This document shows positions 1-8,716 of a DNA stretch of 64,000 nt, piece by piece (the stretch's first letter is position 1; the number at the start of each line of letters is the position of its first letter). Origin of the DNA: an uncultured Clostridia bacterium. GTDB lineage: Bacteria > Bacillota > Clostridia > TANB77 > CAG-508. A program made the position numbers and the translations under genes. The stretch lies in the NCBI GenBank assembly GCA_948896235.1, contig CAQUUC010000003.1, positions 1 through 64,000 of the forward strand, written 5' to 3'. The notes under the pieces were generated by a model that was not told where the DNA came from, made no database searches, and saw only the letters and a program-made list of their open reading frames with translations.

Positions 1-695
1 TTATCAAATGTTATTGTTGCTGCTTGTGGAGCTGTTTCATCTATAGTACTTATCTTACCTGAAAATTTGTATCCTACTTCATTTGTTGTTTTATCTATTA
101 TTCTTCCATATATGGTTATGTTTTTTCTTACTTCTATTGTACTTCCAGCTGTATAATCTACCCAATTCGTACTTGTATCACTATTTTCTACTATATTATA
201 TTGTACTGTATATCCACTTATGCTTGCATCTATTTCTATTGTTACCTCTACTTTTGCTACATTTTGAGTCTCAGTATCATATACAAATTTTGCTTTTCCT
301 CTTGTGTCTTTTTTTAATTCTGTTTCTTTTCCTAAACTTTGTGCTATTTCTGGAATACTTCTATCTATTTCAAATTGCCAGCCTTCTACTGTTACTATGT
401 CTCCTTCTACTTCCATATTGTTTTGTTTTAATCTATTATCTATATAATCCTTTTCATTATATTCTGGTTTTGTTATTTTATCTGCTTGTAATTCTACTAG
501 TACTGCTTCTAGTTTTTCTCTTGCTCCTGCTTGTTTATAATCTTCTCCTGCTTGTTTAGTTGTATTAAATAGTCCATTTTCTCCTAATATTAGATTTATT
601 GTTACTCCTGCAAGTATTAATAGTATTATTATTGTTATGATTAGTGCTATAAGTGTTATTCCTCTCTCTTTCATTTTTTCTTTTGCTCCCTTCAT
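1..695 (-). CDS. Pseudopilin-like surface protein, 3' end cut by window edge
   Basis: Reading the minus strand from the ATG at 693-695 gives an uninterrupted frame to base 1. The N-terminus has a short basic leader ending in KERG, then a long hydrophobic helix (ITLIALIITIIILLILAG) followed by VTINL and GENGLF, the layout of type IV prepilin or pseudopilin N-termini common in clostridial surface proteins. A mostly polar exported region follows. An internal ATG at 672-674 (protein starting MKERG) has a GGGAG sequence 11 nt upstream and may be the real start. Probably exported and processed by a prepilin peptidase; function unknown. The same N-terminal family supplies the remnant at 26514-27347. 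Confidence 0.75.
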   Translation of the reverse strand, partial: MKGAKEKMKERGITLIALIITIIILLILAGVTINLILGENGLFNTTKQAGEDYKQAGAREKLEAVLVELQADKITKPEYNEKDYIDNRLKQNNMEVEGDIVTVEGWQFEIDRSIPEIAQSLGKETELKKDTRGKAKFVYDTETQNVAKVEVTIEIDASISGYTVQYNIVENSDTSTNWVDYTAGSTIEVRKNITIYGRIIDKTTNEVGYKFSGKISTIDETAPQAATITFD

Positions 696-826
696 TTCTA
701 TCTTTACTTTAGTATGTTCTCTTTTTATTTTTTATATTCTTTTAATGTTTAATTTTACAGTTCACATTTTATATTAACTTATGTGTTCTGTCAATATATG
801 CTATCTTACTATTTAACATTTTTATT

Positions 827-871
827 AAATAATTAAGTTATTCCATTAACATAGAAATAACTTAATTATTT
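827..871. terminator. Perfect 16-bp inverted repeat
   Basis: Bases 827-842 are the exact reverse complement of 856-871, with a 13-nt loop. It lies between the kinase 3' end and the pilin-like gene start. There is no strong T-run on either side, so it may be a transcription barrier or an mRNA-stabilising hairpin. Confidence 0.5.
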
Positions 872-891
872 TCGAGATAATATCCATGCTA

Positions 892-927
892 AAACATAAT
901 AAGTAGGTGAAATGATTTCCACCTACT
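892..927 (-). terminator. Rho-independent terminator of the two-component operon
   Basis: On the minus strand a stem with AGTAGGTG arms (902-927, one bulged base) is followed by a T-rich run. It sits 13 bp after the kinase stop codon. Confidence 0.7.
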
Positions 928-939
928 ATTAATTCTTAT

Positions 940-2440
940 TTATACTATTAATTCTAATTCAAAATAGAATTCTACTCCATTTTCTTTATTTACTACCCCA
1001 TAATCTTTTTTATAATTATTCATAATAGCTTTTACTAAAGATAATCCTATTCCTGTTCCTCCATCTTCTCTATTTCTAGATTCATCTATTTTGTAAAATC
1101 TATTCCAAATTCTATTTAGTTTTTCTTCTTCTATATTTTCTCCTGTGTTAAATACTGAAATTCTTACTGTATTTTTTTCTATATCTGCTTTTATCTCTAT
1201 CTTTATTACTTTTTTACCGTTAATTTCTTTTACATTTTTTATAGCATTAGTTAAATAATTTGTTATTACTTGTTCAATATAGAAAGGATCTGCATTAACA
1301 AACACTTGACTCGTCTTATCATATTCTACCTCTATATTGTTTTCATTTAACATCACACTAGATTTTCTTACTACTTCTTTAATTAATTCACAAATATCAA
1401 ATTTATCATTATTAAATTCTCTTTTTCCATATTCTAGTTTCATTAGTTCTAATAGTTGTTTTACTAGTGTATCCATTTTATTGGCTTCATCTAAAATAAC
1501 GCTTGCATAAAATTCTCTATTTTCTTCATCTGTATTTACATTTTCAATTAATCCTTCTGAATATCCTTGTATTAGTGCAATTGGTGTTTTTAGCTCGTGT
1601 GATACATCAGAAATAAATTGTTTTCTCATTTCATCTATTTTAGATTTTTCTTCTATATCTTTTTCAAGTTCAACATTTGTTTCACGTAATCTATTTATTG
1701 TTTTTTCCAACTTGTCGCTCATTGTATTTATGCTTTTTCCTAGGTTATTAATTTCATCATCAGCATCTGTTGTCCTATATTTATGGCTAAAATCTAACTT
1801 CGCCATCTTATTTGCTATATCGTTTAATTCTAAAATTGGTTTTGTAAATCTTCTAGAAATAAATGATACTACAAATCCACCTATAATTATTGTAAAGCCA
1901 CCTATTAAATATAAGAACTTATTTGATATTTTAACACTTTCATGGATAGATGCTACTGGCATTCTTATATATAAAATATAACCATTATCTAGTGTTGCTG
2001 TAAACAAAATGAATGTTAATCCATTTCCGTGAATCTTCTACTCTTCTTATTAAAATTTTATCATCTTTATATACAATATGTTTATCATTTTCTTTAAAGC
2101 TTGTAAGTACATTCATATTGTTTATTGTAGCTATAAAATCTTTGTTAGTAGAGTATAAGCTTATGTTTCTATTAGTTTTAATTAATATATCGAAGTTATT
2201 ATTTATTGCTGCTTTTTCAAGTTCTAGTTCTATGTTTATACTACTATCTTCATTTTTGTAATAGTTATTTATTCTATTGTATACTGATATTAAGTTTTTC
2301 TGTTTCGAATATAAATAGAAGGTTTCTAATACAAAGTTATTTGTTACAATTAAAAATGCTATTATTATTATAACTACAACACAAAGTGTTAAAAATAACT
2401 TTATTCTAATTGATTTGAATTTATTTTTTAGGTTTTCCAT
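940..2440 (-). CDS. Sensor histidine kinase, needs +1 shift at CGG codon 2027-2029
   Basis: Membrane sensor kinase paired with the regulator just upstream (14-bp gap). Visible: N-terminal transmembrane helix at about residues 13-35, extracytoplasmic sensor region, second helix, HAMP segment, HisKA H-box (SDVSHELKTPIAL), N-box (NYLTNAIKN) and G-box (GTGIGLSLVKAI). Frame 0 from the ATG at 2440 stops at 1985. Skipping the C of the in-frame CGG at 2027-2029 (TCA-C-GGA) joins ..RRVEDS to GNGLTFILFTATLDNGYI and gives one protein of about 499 residues, normal for the family. As written it is two overlapping frames. It would otherwise be a frameshifted pseudogene or an error; ten breaks of the same form in this window favour recoding. 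Confidence 0.8.
2027..2029 (-). other. CGG +1 recoding site in histidine kinase
   Basis: In-frame codon CGG between TCA and AAA on the minus strand. Dropping the C gives TCA GGA AAT GGA and restores the kinase frame. Confidence 0.65.
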
Positions 2441-2453
2441 TATTATTACTCCT

Positions 2454-3131
2454 CTATTTTACTTCAAATTTATAACCTACGCCTCTCATTGTTTCTATAT
2501 ATTTCCCTTTTTTACCTAATTTGTGTCTTATTTTTTTTATATGGCTATCAATTGTTCTTGAATCTCCATAATAATCGTAATTCCATACATTGTTTAATAT
2601 TTTATCTCTTGATAATGCAATTCCTTCATTGTCTAATAAATATTTTAGTAATTCATATTCTCTTAGGCTCATTTCTATATTTTTCCCATCTACTTTTACA
2701 GTTCTTCCATCAGCATCGATAGTTATTCCACCATAATCTTTTATATCTAACTCATTTGCTTTTGTTCTTTTCAAAATTGCTTCCACTCTTGCAACAAGTA
2801 TTTTAGGACTAAATGGTTTTGATATGTATTCGTCTACCCCTAGTTCAAATCCAAATAGTTCGTCTTGTTCTTCTCCGCGTGCTGTAAGCATTATTATTGG
2901 AACTTTAGAACTTTGTCTAATTTGCCTAAGTACAGACCACCCATCAAGTTTTGGCATCATAACATCTAATAAAATTAAACCTATTTTATTTTTGTTTTCT
3001 TCAAAAATTTCTAAGGCTTTTTCTCCATCTTCTGCTTCAATAACACTAAATTCTTTTTGTTTTAAAAAGTCACTAATTAATTTTCTCATTCTTGCTTCAT
3101 CATCAACAACAAGTACTGTTACATTATTCAT
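2454..3131 (-). CDS. OmpR/PhoB-family response regulator
   Basis: 225 residues. The receiver domain has the acidic pair VVDDE, a phospho-acceptor Asp near residue 56 (LILLDVMMPKLDG) and the conserved Lys in SKPFSPK. The C-terminal winged helix ends DSHIKKIRHKLGKKG..RGVGYKFE. It is first in the operon with the recoded kinase, which presumably phosphorylates it. The signal and regulon are not evident; envelope or antibiotic stress is a common role for such pairs. Confidence 0.9.
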   Translation of the reverse strand: MNNVTVLVVDDEARMRKLISDFLKQKEFSVIEAEDGEKALEIFEENKNKIGLILLDVMMPKLDGWSVLRQIRQSSKVPIIMLTARGEEQDELFGFELGVDEYISKPFSPKILVARVEAILKRTKANELDIKDYGGITIDADGRTVKVDGKNIEMSLREYELLKYLLDNEGIALSRDKILNNVWNYDYYGDSRTIDSHIKKIRHKLGKKGKYIETMRGVGYKFEVK

Positions 3132-3201
3132 AATATAATCATTCCTTCATTCGTCATTTTTCTACATTATACTTTTATTTTGTGTCTAGTATGTGAAAAG
3201 T

Positions 3202-3227
3202 AAAAGGTAATTTATAAATTACCTTTT
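3202..3227 (-). terminator. 26-bp perfect palindrome ending the decayed HI0074-like gene
   Basis: Bases 3202-3214 and 3215-3227 are exact reverse complements with A-rich and T-rich flanks. It overlaps the stop codon of the upstream remnant and would end transcripts coming from dnaE. Confidence 0.6.
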
Positions 3228-3614
3228 ATAATAAGCCATCAAATTTTTCTTTTATATCTTGCAACAACACAATATAATTTTCCTTTATGTTCTTATATAC
3301 TTTTCTTGATTCTTCTTCATTATACAAATGCGCTAGTGAATTTCTTACAAGCATCATTTTTATCTACGCTTCTTTGTTTTCTATTATCCCTTGTTTAAAT
3401 CCACTTTGTATTACTTCTCTTGGGCTTCCATTTTTTCTGTAAAGCCCATATACTCTAAATAATCTTTTAAAGTTTTTCAGGCAAGTTCAAATGTAAATTC
3501 AAATCTATGTAATATGCCATTTATTACAATTTGCGTCTCCTCTTCTTGTAATCCTCCTTTTAGTCTATCTACTGCATTACTATAGCTTTCTATTCTTGGC
3601 TCTAATCGACTCAT
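3226..3614 (-). pseudogene. Decayed HI0074-family nucleotidyltransferase-partner gene
   Basis: The minus strand from the ATG at 3612-3614 reads MSRLEPRIESYSNAVDRLKG.. and FEFTFELA, the start of the HI0074 (HEPN-like) substrate-binding partner of minimal nucleotidyltransferases. Conserved Trp codons have become TGA (after FELA) and TAG (after IENKEA). One A is missing from an A-run before GSPREVIQSGFKQGI. The C-terminus (RNSLAHLYNEEESRKVY) is recognisable. There is no CGG at these lesions, so this is ordinary decay, unlike the CGG breaks. No nucleotidyltransferase partner gene is adjacent. Confidence 0.75.
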
Positions 3615-3633
3615 TATAAATTAATCTCACTTT

Positions 3634-6600
3634 CTACCCTTTCATTACTCTCTCAGCTCCGACTAATTCTTCAAATTGTTTTAAAATGCTATCTGTTGTA
3701 TAAATTCCGCCACAAGGCTTTATTTCTTCGTTTTCTTTTACACTTATTGCCATATTATTTCTATCACCTGAAAAAAACTTTATTGCTCCTCTTAATTTTT
3801 TCTTGGTTTCTTCTTCTAGGTTTGTTATATCTATTATAAGTGAATTTGACTTGTGTTCTCCAAATTCCGTTATCTTATTTGCTACTATTTTTGTATCTTC
3901 ATCTTCTCTTATGCTTAGACGCCCTTCTATTAGTACAATTTTATCATTCAAAAGTATATTTGATGCATCCATATATGCATTTTCAAATACTATTATTTCT
4001 GCTTGTCCATACAAGTCTTCTATTGTTACAAATGCCATTATTTTATTGTTTTTTGTGTATTTTTTCTTTACACTACTAATGATTCCTGCAATTTTTACTA
4101 TTTGTCCATCTTTGTAGCCTTCAACTATGTCTAGAGTTTCAACGCCCTCTTCTAGTTGTTGTTTTCTCGTTTTTAATGTGTTTATATTAGTACTTTGTTC
4201 TAACTCTTCACGTATTCCCTCTAGCGGATGCCCCGATATATATAGTCCTAACATTTCTTTTTCCATTGATAATAGTTCTTTTTTTGTATATTCTTTTAAT
4301 GTGGTAAAACTATATTTCATATCATTAGTTTTTTCATCTTCTGGATTTAAGTCGAACATTGTTACTTGTCCTTTTAACATTTTCCTTGAGGAATCACTTA
4401 TTGTATCTATTATATTTTCAAAAGATGCCATAAGAGTACTTCTGGTTTCAGGGAATTCATCAAAGGCTCCTGCTTTAATTAAGCTTTCTATACATTTTTT
4501 ATTTACTGCTTCATTTTGCATTCTTTCACAAAAATCTGTAAAGCTTTTAAATTCTCCATTTTTTGTTCTTTCAGCAACTATTGCATCTACAGCTTGAATC
4601 CCAACGTTTTTAATGCTTCCAAGTCCAAATCTTATCTTTCCATTATCAACAGTAAATTTTGTAAAACTTTTATTTATATCTGGTTTTAAAATATCTATAT
4701 TTAGTCTTTTACATTCATCTATATATGCTGGTACTTTGTCTAAATTTCCTAAGAAGCTATTTAGGGTTGCTGCCATAAATTCTTCTGGATAGTATGCTTT
4801 TAAATAAGCAGTCTCATATGATACTACTGCATATGCTGCCGCATGTGATTTATTAAAAGCATATTTTGCGAATTCAGCCATTTCGTCAAATATCTTATTT
4901 GCTGAAACTTCATCTATCCCATTTCTTACACAACCTGGTATTTCAACATTTCCCTCTTCATCTAATTTACCATGTATAAAGTATTCTCTTTCTTTTGCCA
5001 TTACATCTAGTTTTTTCTTACCCATTGCACGTCTTACAAGATCTGCACGTCCTAATGAATACCCCGCTAAATCCCTTACTATTTGCATAACTTGTTCTTG
5101 GTATACCATACAACCATATGTTACATTTAGTATTGGCTCTAGTGATGGATGTGTATATTCTGCATGTTCTGGATTTAATTTATTTCTAATATATCTTGGT
5201 ATTTGATCCATTGGTCCTGGTCTATATAAAGAAACCCCTGCTATTATATCTTCTAAACTATCTGGTTTTAGTTCCTTCATAAAGTTTGTCATTCCTTGGC
5301 TTTCGAATTGGAATATTCCTACACTTTCTCCTCTTGCCCATAGTTTATATACTTTTTCGTCCTTCATATCTTCATCGAATTTTACATCTATCCCACGATG
5401 CTTTTTAACTAAATCAATCGCATCTTGTATAACAGTTAGTGTACGAAGCCCTAAAAAGTCCATTTTTAATAACCCTAGTTCTTCTAGAGTTGTCATTATA
5501 TATTGTGTAGATATTGCTCCATCTTTCATATTTACATATAGAGGAACATAGTCTACTACTGGATCTTTTGTAATAACTATACCGCAAGCATGAGTAGATG
5601 CCTGTCTTGGCATTCCTTCTAATGCCATAGCTATATCTAATAAGTTTTTAGTTTCTGGGTTTGTTTCATATATTTCGTTTAATTCTCTATTTTGTTCTAA
5701 TGCTTTCTTTATTGTTATATGTAATTCATTTGGTATCATTTTAGCTAATTTATCTGCATCAGCATATGGAACATCTAGTACTCTTGCAACATCTCTTATT
5801 ACCATTCTTGCTGACATTGTACCAAAGGTTATAATTTGTGATACATGGTCATTACCATATTTTCTACATACATAATCTATAACATCTTGTCTTTTTTCAT
5901 AACAAAAGTCTACGTCAAAATCTGGCATACTTACTCTTTCAGGATTCAAGAATCTTTCAAATAGTAGATTATATTTTATTGGGTCTATATCTGTAATTCC
6001 AATTGCATATGCAAGTATTGAACCTGCACCTGATCCACGCCCTGGTCCTACTGGTATTCCATTAGATTTAGCATAATTTATATAATCCCATACTATTAGG
6101 TAATAGTCTACATATCCCATTTTGTTAATTACACTTAATTCATATTCTGCTCTTTTTAGTATTTCTTCTCCTGGATTTTCTCCATATCTTTTTGTTATTC
6201 CATCTTCACATAGTTTTTTTAAATAATCATAATGAGTTTCAAACTCTTCTGGCACATCATAATTTGGAAGTATTGTATGTCCAAATTCAAATTCCACATT
6301 ACACTTATCTGCTATTTTTACAGTATTTTCTATTGCTTCTGGAACATTTGAAAAGTAATCAATCATTTCTTCACTAGATTTTATATATAACTCTTCTGTT
6401 TCAAATCTCATTCTGTCTTCATCTTTCATCTTTTTACCAGTTTGAATACATAATAGTACTTCATGATTATAAGCATCTTCTCTTCTTAAATAATGTGCAT
6501 CATTTGTTGCAACTAGTGGTATATTTAATTCTTTTGAAAGTTCTATTAATTTTTGATTTGCTAAGGCTTGTTCTCTTATCCCATTGTTTTGTATTTCTAG

Positions 6601-7110
6601 GTAATAGTCTTCTCCAAATACATTTTTAAACCATAATGCTGCTTCTTTTGCCTTTTCTAAATCATCTTTTAAAATAGCTTGATTTACTTCTCCTGCAAGA
6701 CATGCACTTAAACAAATCAATCCTTCATGATATTTTTCTAATATTTCTTTATCTATACGTGGCTTATAATAAAAACCATCTGTAAACCCAAGAGATACTA
6801 ATTTTGTTAGATTTTTATATCCTTCATTATTTTTAGCAAGTAATATTAAGTGATTATTAAAGTCTAGTCCCGCTTCTTTATCAAACCTTGTTCTATTTGC
6901 TACATATACTTCACACCCAATTATAGGTTTAATTCCTTCTTTTTTACAGGCTTTATAAAAATCTATAACTCCATACATTACGCCATGGTCAGTAAGAGCA
7001 ATAGAGTCCATCCCTAGTTCTTTTGCTCTTATAGGTATATCTTTTATTCTATTTGCTCCATCTAGTAAGCTATATTCACTATGTATATGTAAATGAACAA
7101 AGTTTGACAT
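3634..7110 (-). CDS. dnaE: DNA polymerase III alpha subunit DnaE
   Basis: 1158 residues, the usual DnaE length. N-terminal PHP domain begins HLHIHSEYSLLDG. The C-family polymerase core carries GPGRGSGAGS and the catalytic PDFDVDFC motif near residue 400, then GIFQFES and YRPGPMD. The fingers and helix-hairpin-helix parts (GYSLGRADLVRRAMGKKK) follow, and a C-terminal OB fold begins VKIAGIISSV. It polymerises DNA in chromosome replication. All its CGG triplets are out of frame and the long frame is intact. Confidence 0.97.
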   Translation of the reverse strand: MSNFVHLHIHSEYSLLDGANRIKDIPIRAKELGMDSIALTDHGVMYGVIDFYKACKKEGIKPIIGCEVYVANRTRFDKEAGLDFNNHLILLAKNNEGYKNLTKLVSLGFTDGFYYKPRIDKEILEKYHEGLICLSACLAGEVNQAILKDDLEKAKEAALWFKNVFGEDYYLEIQNNGIREQALANQKLIELSKELNIPLVATNDAHYLRREDAYNHEVLLCIQTGKKMKDEDRMRFETEELYIKSSEEMIDYFSNVPEAIENTVKIADKCNVEFEFGHTILPNYDVPEEFETHYDYLKKLCEDGITKRYGENPGEEILKRAEYELSVINKMGYVDYYLIVWDYINYAKSNGIPVGPGRGSGAGSILAYAIGITDIDPIKYNLLFERFLNPERVSMPDFDVDFCYEKRQDVIDYVCRKYGNDHVSQIITFGTMSARMVIRDVARVLDVPYADADKLAKMIPNELHITIKKALEQNRELNEIYETNPETKNLLDIAMALEGMPRQASTHACGIVITKDPVVDYVPLYVNMKDGAISTQYIMTTLEELGLLKMDFLGLRTLTVIQDAIDLVKKHRGIDVKFDEDMKDEKVYKLWARGESVGIFQFESQGMTNFMKELKPDSLEDIIAGVSLYRPGPMDQIPRYIRNKLNPEHAEYTHPSLEPILNVTYGCMVYQEQVMQIVRDLAGYSLGRADLVRRAMGKKKLDVMAKEREYFIHGKLDEEGNVEIPGCVRNGIDEVSANKIFDEMAEFAKYAFNKSHAAAYAVVSYETAYLKAYYPEEFMAATLNSFLGNLDKVPAYIDECKRLNIDILKPDINKSFTKFTVDNGKIRFGLGSIKNVGIQAVDAIVAERTKNGEFKSFTDFCERMQNEAVNKKCIESLIKAGAFDEFPETRSTLMASFENIIDTISDSSRKMLKGQVTMFDLNPEDEKTNDMKYSFTTLKEYTKKELLSMEKEMLGLYISGHPLEGIREELEQSTNINTLKTRKQQLEEGVETLDIVEGYKDGQIVKIAGIISSVKKKYTKNNKIMAFVTIEDLYGQAEIIVFENAYMDASNILLNDKIVLIEGRLSIREDEDTKIVANKITEFGEHKSNSLIIDITNLEEETKKKLRGAIKFFSGDRNNMAISVKENEEIKPCGGIYTTDSILKQFEELVGAERVMKG

Positions 7111-7190
7111 ATCTTTTCCTCACTTTTTTATTTAGGTTTTTAATAAGGTTTTACCTATAAACCTTTGTTTTAGATTATCACTTAGCTTTT

Positions 7191-7598
7191 CTATAACTTT
7201 CCTGAAATTCTTGCAGCAAAAAATAACACAGATCCTATCCCACCAACAATTAAGAAAACGTATGAAAAAATAACAGCTCCGTATATTGGAATTCCAAGTA
7301 AATAACCAATAAATCTAATCATTCCCTTATTTATTCCTTTTACTCCTTCTTCTAAGGTTTCAGTTTTAACTTGCATTAATTGTTCAATTGGTACTTCATA
7401 AATTTCAGATAATTTATACATTATATCTAAATTCGGAAATTCTAAATCGTGTTCCCATTTTTTTATAGTTTTAGTTGTTATATTTTGCATATCAATCTTT
7501 TCTACTAATTCTTCAACTGTATACTCGCTTTTTTCTCTTAAATCATATAAATATGCTCCAAAATCTTTTTCTAATAATGTTTCTTTTATTTTTTTCAT
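7191..7598 (-). CDS. XRE-type HTH protein with C-terminal membrane helix
   Basis: 135 residues. The N-terminal helix-turn-helix includes EKSEYTVEELVEKIDMQNITT and IKKWEHDLEFPNLDIMYKLS. A hydrophobic C-terminal segment at about residues 95-130 (YLLGIPIYGAVIFSYVFLIVGG) would tether it to the membrane. Such proteins are usually membrane-linked regulators; target unknown. It sits 17 bp after the S4-domain gene and may share its transcript. Confidence 0.7.
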   Translation of the reverse strand: MKKIKETLLEKDFGAYLYDLREKSEYTVEELVEKIDMQNITTKTIKKWEHDLEFPNLDIMYKLSEIYEVPIEQLMQVKTETLEEGVKGINKGMIRFIGYLLGIPIYGAVIFSYVFLIVGGIGSVLFFAARISGKL

Positions 7599-7614
7599 AA
7601 TTTGTTTCCTTGCT

Positions 7615-7851
7615 TTATAATATTTTAATTAATTCTCCTACAATTTTTGCTGGATTCTCTGGTATACTTATTATTTCAAATTTAGAAACTTTATCTCCAA
7701 ATGTAATTTCTAATACGTCTCCTACTTTTACATCATAACTAGGTTTAACTGTTTTTCCATTAACTAAAACTCTTCCCTTGTCTGCTACCTCATTTGCAAT
7801 AGTTCTTCTTTTAATTACTCTTGCAACTTTTAAAAATTTATCTAATCTCAT
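7615..7851 (-). CDS. rqcP: S4-domain RNA-binding protein, RqcP/YabO-like
   Basis: 78 residues from the ATG at 7851, which has an AGGAG site 7 nt upstream; the longer frame to 7920 has no good ribosome site. The S4 fold is visible: MRLDKFLKVARVIKRRTIANE, then DKGRVLVNGKTVKPSYDVKVGD given in part here. In Firmicutes such small S4 proteins act on the 50S subunit in ribosome-associated quality control. Neighbouring yabP/yabQ genes often seen elsewhere are missing, so the symbol rests on sequence alone. Confidence 0.75.
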   Translation of the reverse strand: MRLDKFLKVARVIKRRTIANEVADKGRVLVNGKTVKPSYDVKVGDVLEITFGDKVSKFEIISIPENPAKIVGELIKIL

Positions 7852-7913
7852 AACTTGTCTCCTTTTTATACTATATTTTATATCACATTTTCGATTAATA
7901 GTAAATAGATAGG

Positions 7914-7944
7914 AAAACAAAAAAAGAGACTATTGGCTAGTCTC
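7914..7944 (-). terminator. Strong Rho-independent terminator
   Basis: Minus strand: GAGACTA stem, 5-nt loop and TAGTCTC, then TTTTTTTGTTTT. It lies just after the small Cys-tailed membrane protein gene. Confidence 0.85.
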
Positions 7945-7950
7945 CTTAGA

Positions 7951-8313
7951 TTATCTACATCTTCTACAAGTACAACAGCAATTATTAGAATTGTTAGTTG
8001 GTGTACCTGTATTTGCACTAACTGTACTTACATTGATACTTGTGGTGCATCCACATCCGCATTTGTTATCATCAGTATTGTTTTGTATGAAATTGGCAAT
8101 TATCTTAGTTATAACAGCTGTTAAAAAAGCAAGTATTGTGTATACAACAGCAAATACCAAAAAGCTTGCATCAAAAGCTGCAAATGCTACTATTAAGTAT
8201 ATTGCAAAAAATACTCCTGCTACTAAAAATGGACATTTAAGTATCTTTTGGGCAGCAATTGCAAGTATTATTGTAGCTATAGGTAGAGCAAAAAATAATA
8301 GTAAAATATTCAT
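7951..8313 (-). CDS. Small membrane protein with Cys-rich tail, YbeF-like
   Basis: 120 residues with a GAGGAG ribosome site upstream. Three hydrophobic segments fill about residues 1-85 (NILLLFFALPIATIILAIAA; AIYLIVAFAAF; VVYTILAFLTAVIT). The tail is polar with clustered cysteines (CGCGC near 107, CCCTCRRC at the end). The front resembles short YbeF/DUF2651 membrane proteins. The Cys tail could bind metal or be surface-exposed; function unknown. Confidence 0.65.
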   Translation of the reverse strand: MNILLLFFALPIATIILAIAAQKILKCPFLVAGVFFAIYLIVAFAAFDASFLVFAVVYTILAFLTAVITKIIANFIQNNTDDNKCGCGCTTSINVSTVSANTGTPTNNSNNCCCTCRRCR

Positions 8314-8427
8314 AATATTTCTCCTCTCTTATAAGTATATTCCTTCGTAATATATTATGAACATTTTACTATTTTGGTTACTCATATAAACTTAAACAAA
8401 ATACGTGCATTTTGTTTGCTTTTGTGT

Positions 8428-8433
8428 TATAAT
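8428..8433 (+). promoter_or_regulatory. Possible -10 box for the 69-aa gene
   Basis: TATAAT 33 bp upstream of the start codon at 8467, in a T-rich stretch. No convincing -35 is visible at standard spacing. Confidence 0.35.
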
Positions 8434-8466
8434 ATAAGTGTAAAATGCATAAAGGAGGTAAAACAT

Positions 8467-8676
8467 ATGGCTGTTTACAACTCTGGATCTAGTTCATTAG
8501 GAACAGAACGTCTTCACGAGGCTATGCAAAAGGTACGTGATGAATTTCATCCCGAGAGTATTCCCAAATCAAGACGGCAGAGGGATCCTGAAACAGATCA
8601 GTCGCTTAACACCCGTCCTGGTTACCATTTCACTGACTCTCAGAAGCCTACGTTTTGGAGGGAAGAAGAACCATGA
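8467..8676 (+). CDS. Unidentified 69-aa hydrophilic protein with an in-frame CGG
   Basis: Start ATG 8467 has AAAGGAGG upstream and the frame stops just before a terminator. The sequence begins MAVYNSGSSSLGTERLHEAM and ends KPTFWREEEP, with no recognised domain. Codon use (CAG, CCC, ACC, TCG, CGT) is richer in G+C than the neighbours, suggesting another origin. Codon 37 is CGG (8575-8577), the only in-frame CGG in the window that looks read normally. Skipping its C would give a frame ending at 8734 inside the terminator and the truA 3' end, which seems less natural. It is the one exception to the recoding pattern. Confidence 0.65.
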   Translation: MAVYNSGSSSLGTERLHEAMQKVRDEFHPESIPKSRRQRDPETDQSLNTRPGYHFTDSQKPTFWREEEP

Positions 8677-8691
8677 ACAGTACTACCTGAT

Positions 8692-8716
8692 GGAGGATGC
8701 TTTGCATCCTCTATTT
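8692..8716 (+). terminator. Terminator after the 69-aa gene
   Basis: AGGATGC, TTT loop and GCATCCT at 8694-8710, followed by a T/A-rich run. It lies between the convergent small gene and truA, so it may serve both directions. Confidence 0.7.

Noticed and set aside
83..559. 158-codon plus-strand frame rich in Leu/Tyr/Phe
   Set aside because: It is the reverse strand of the pilin-like gene; low-complexity translation and no ribosome site. The same applies to the many plus-strand hydrophobic frames opposite minus-strand genes.
940..2440. Calling the kinase, truA, TauE half, RT, tape measure and terminase simple pseudogenes
   Set aside because: All share one identical lesion type (C before GGN, in-frame CGG), lie in conserved genes of both host and phage, and are otherwise undecayed. 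Sequencing artefact remains open, but random decay does not fit.
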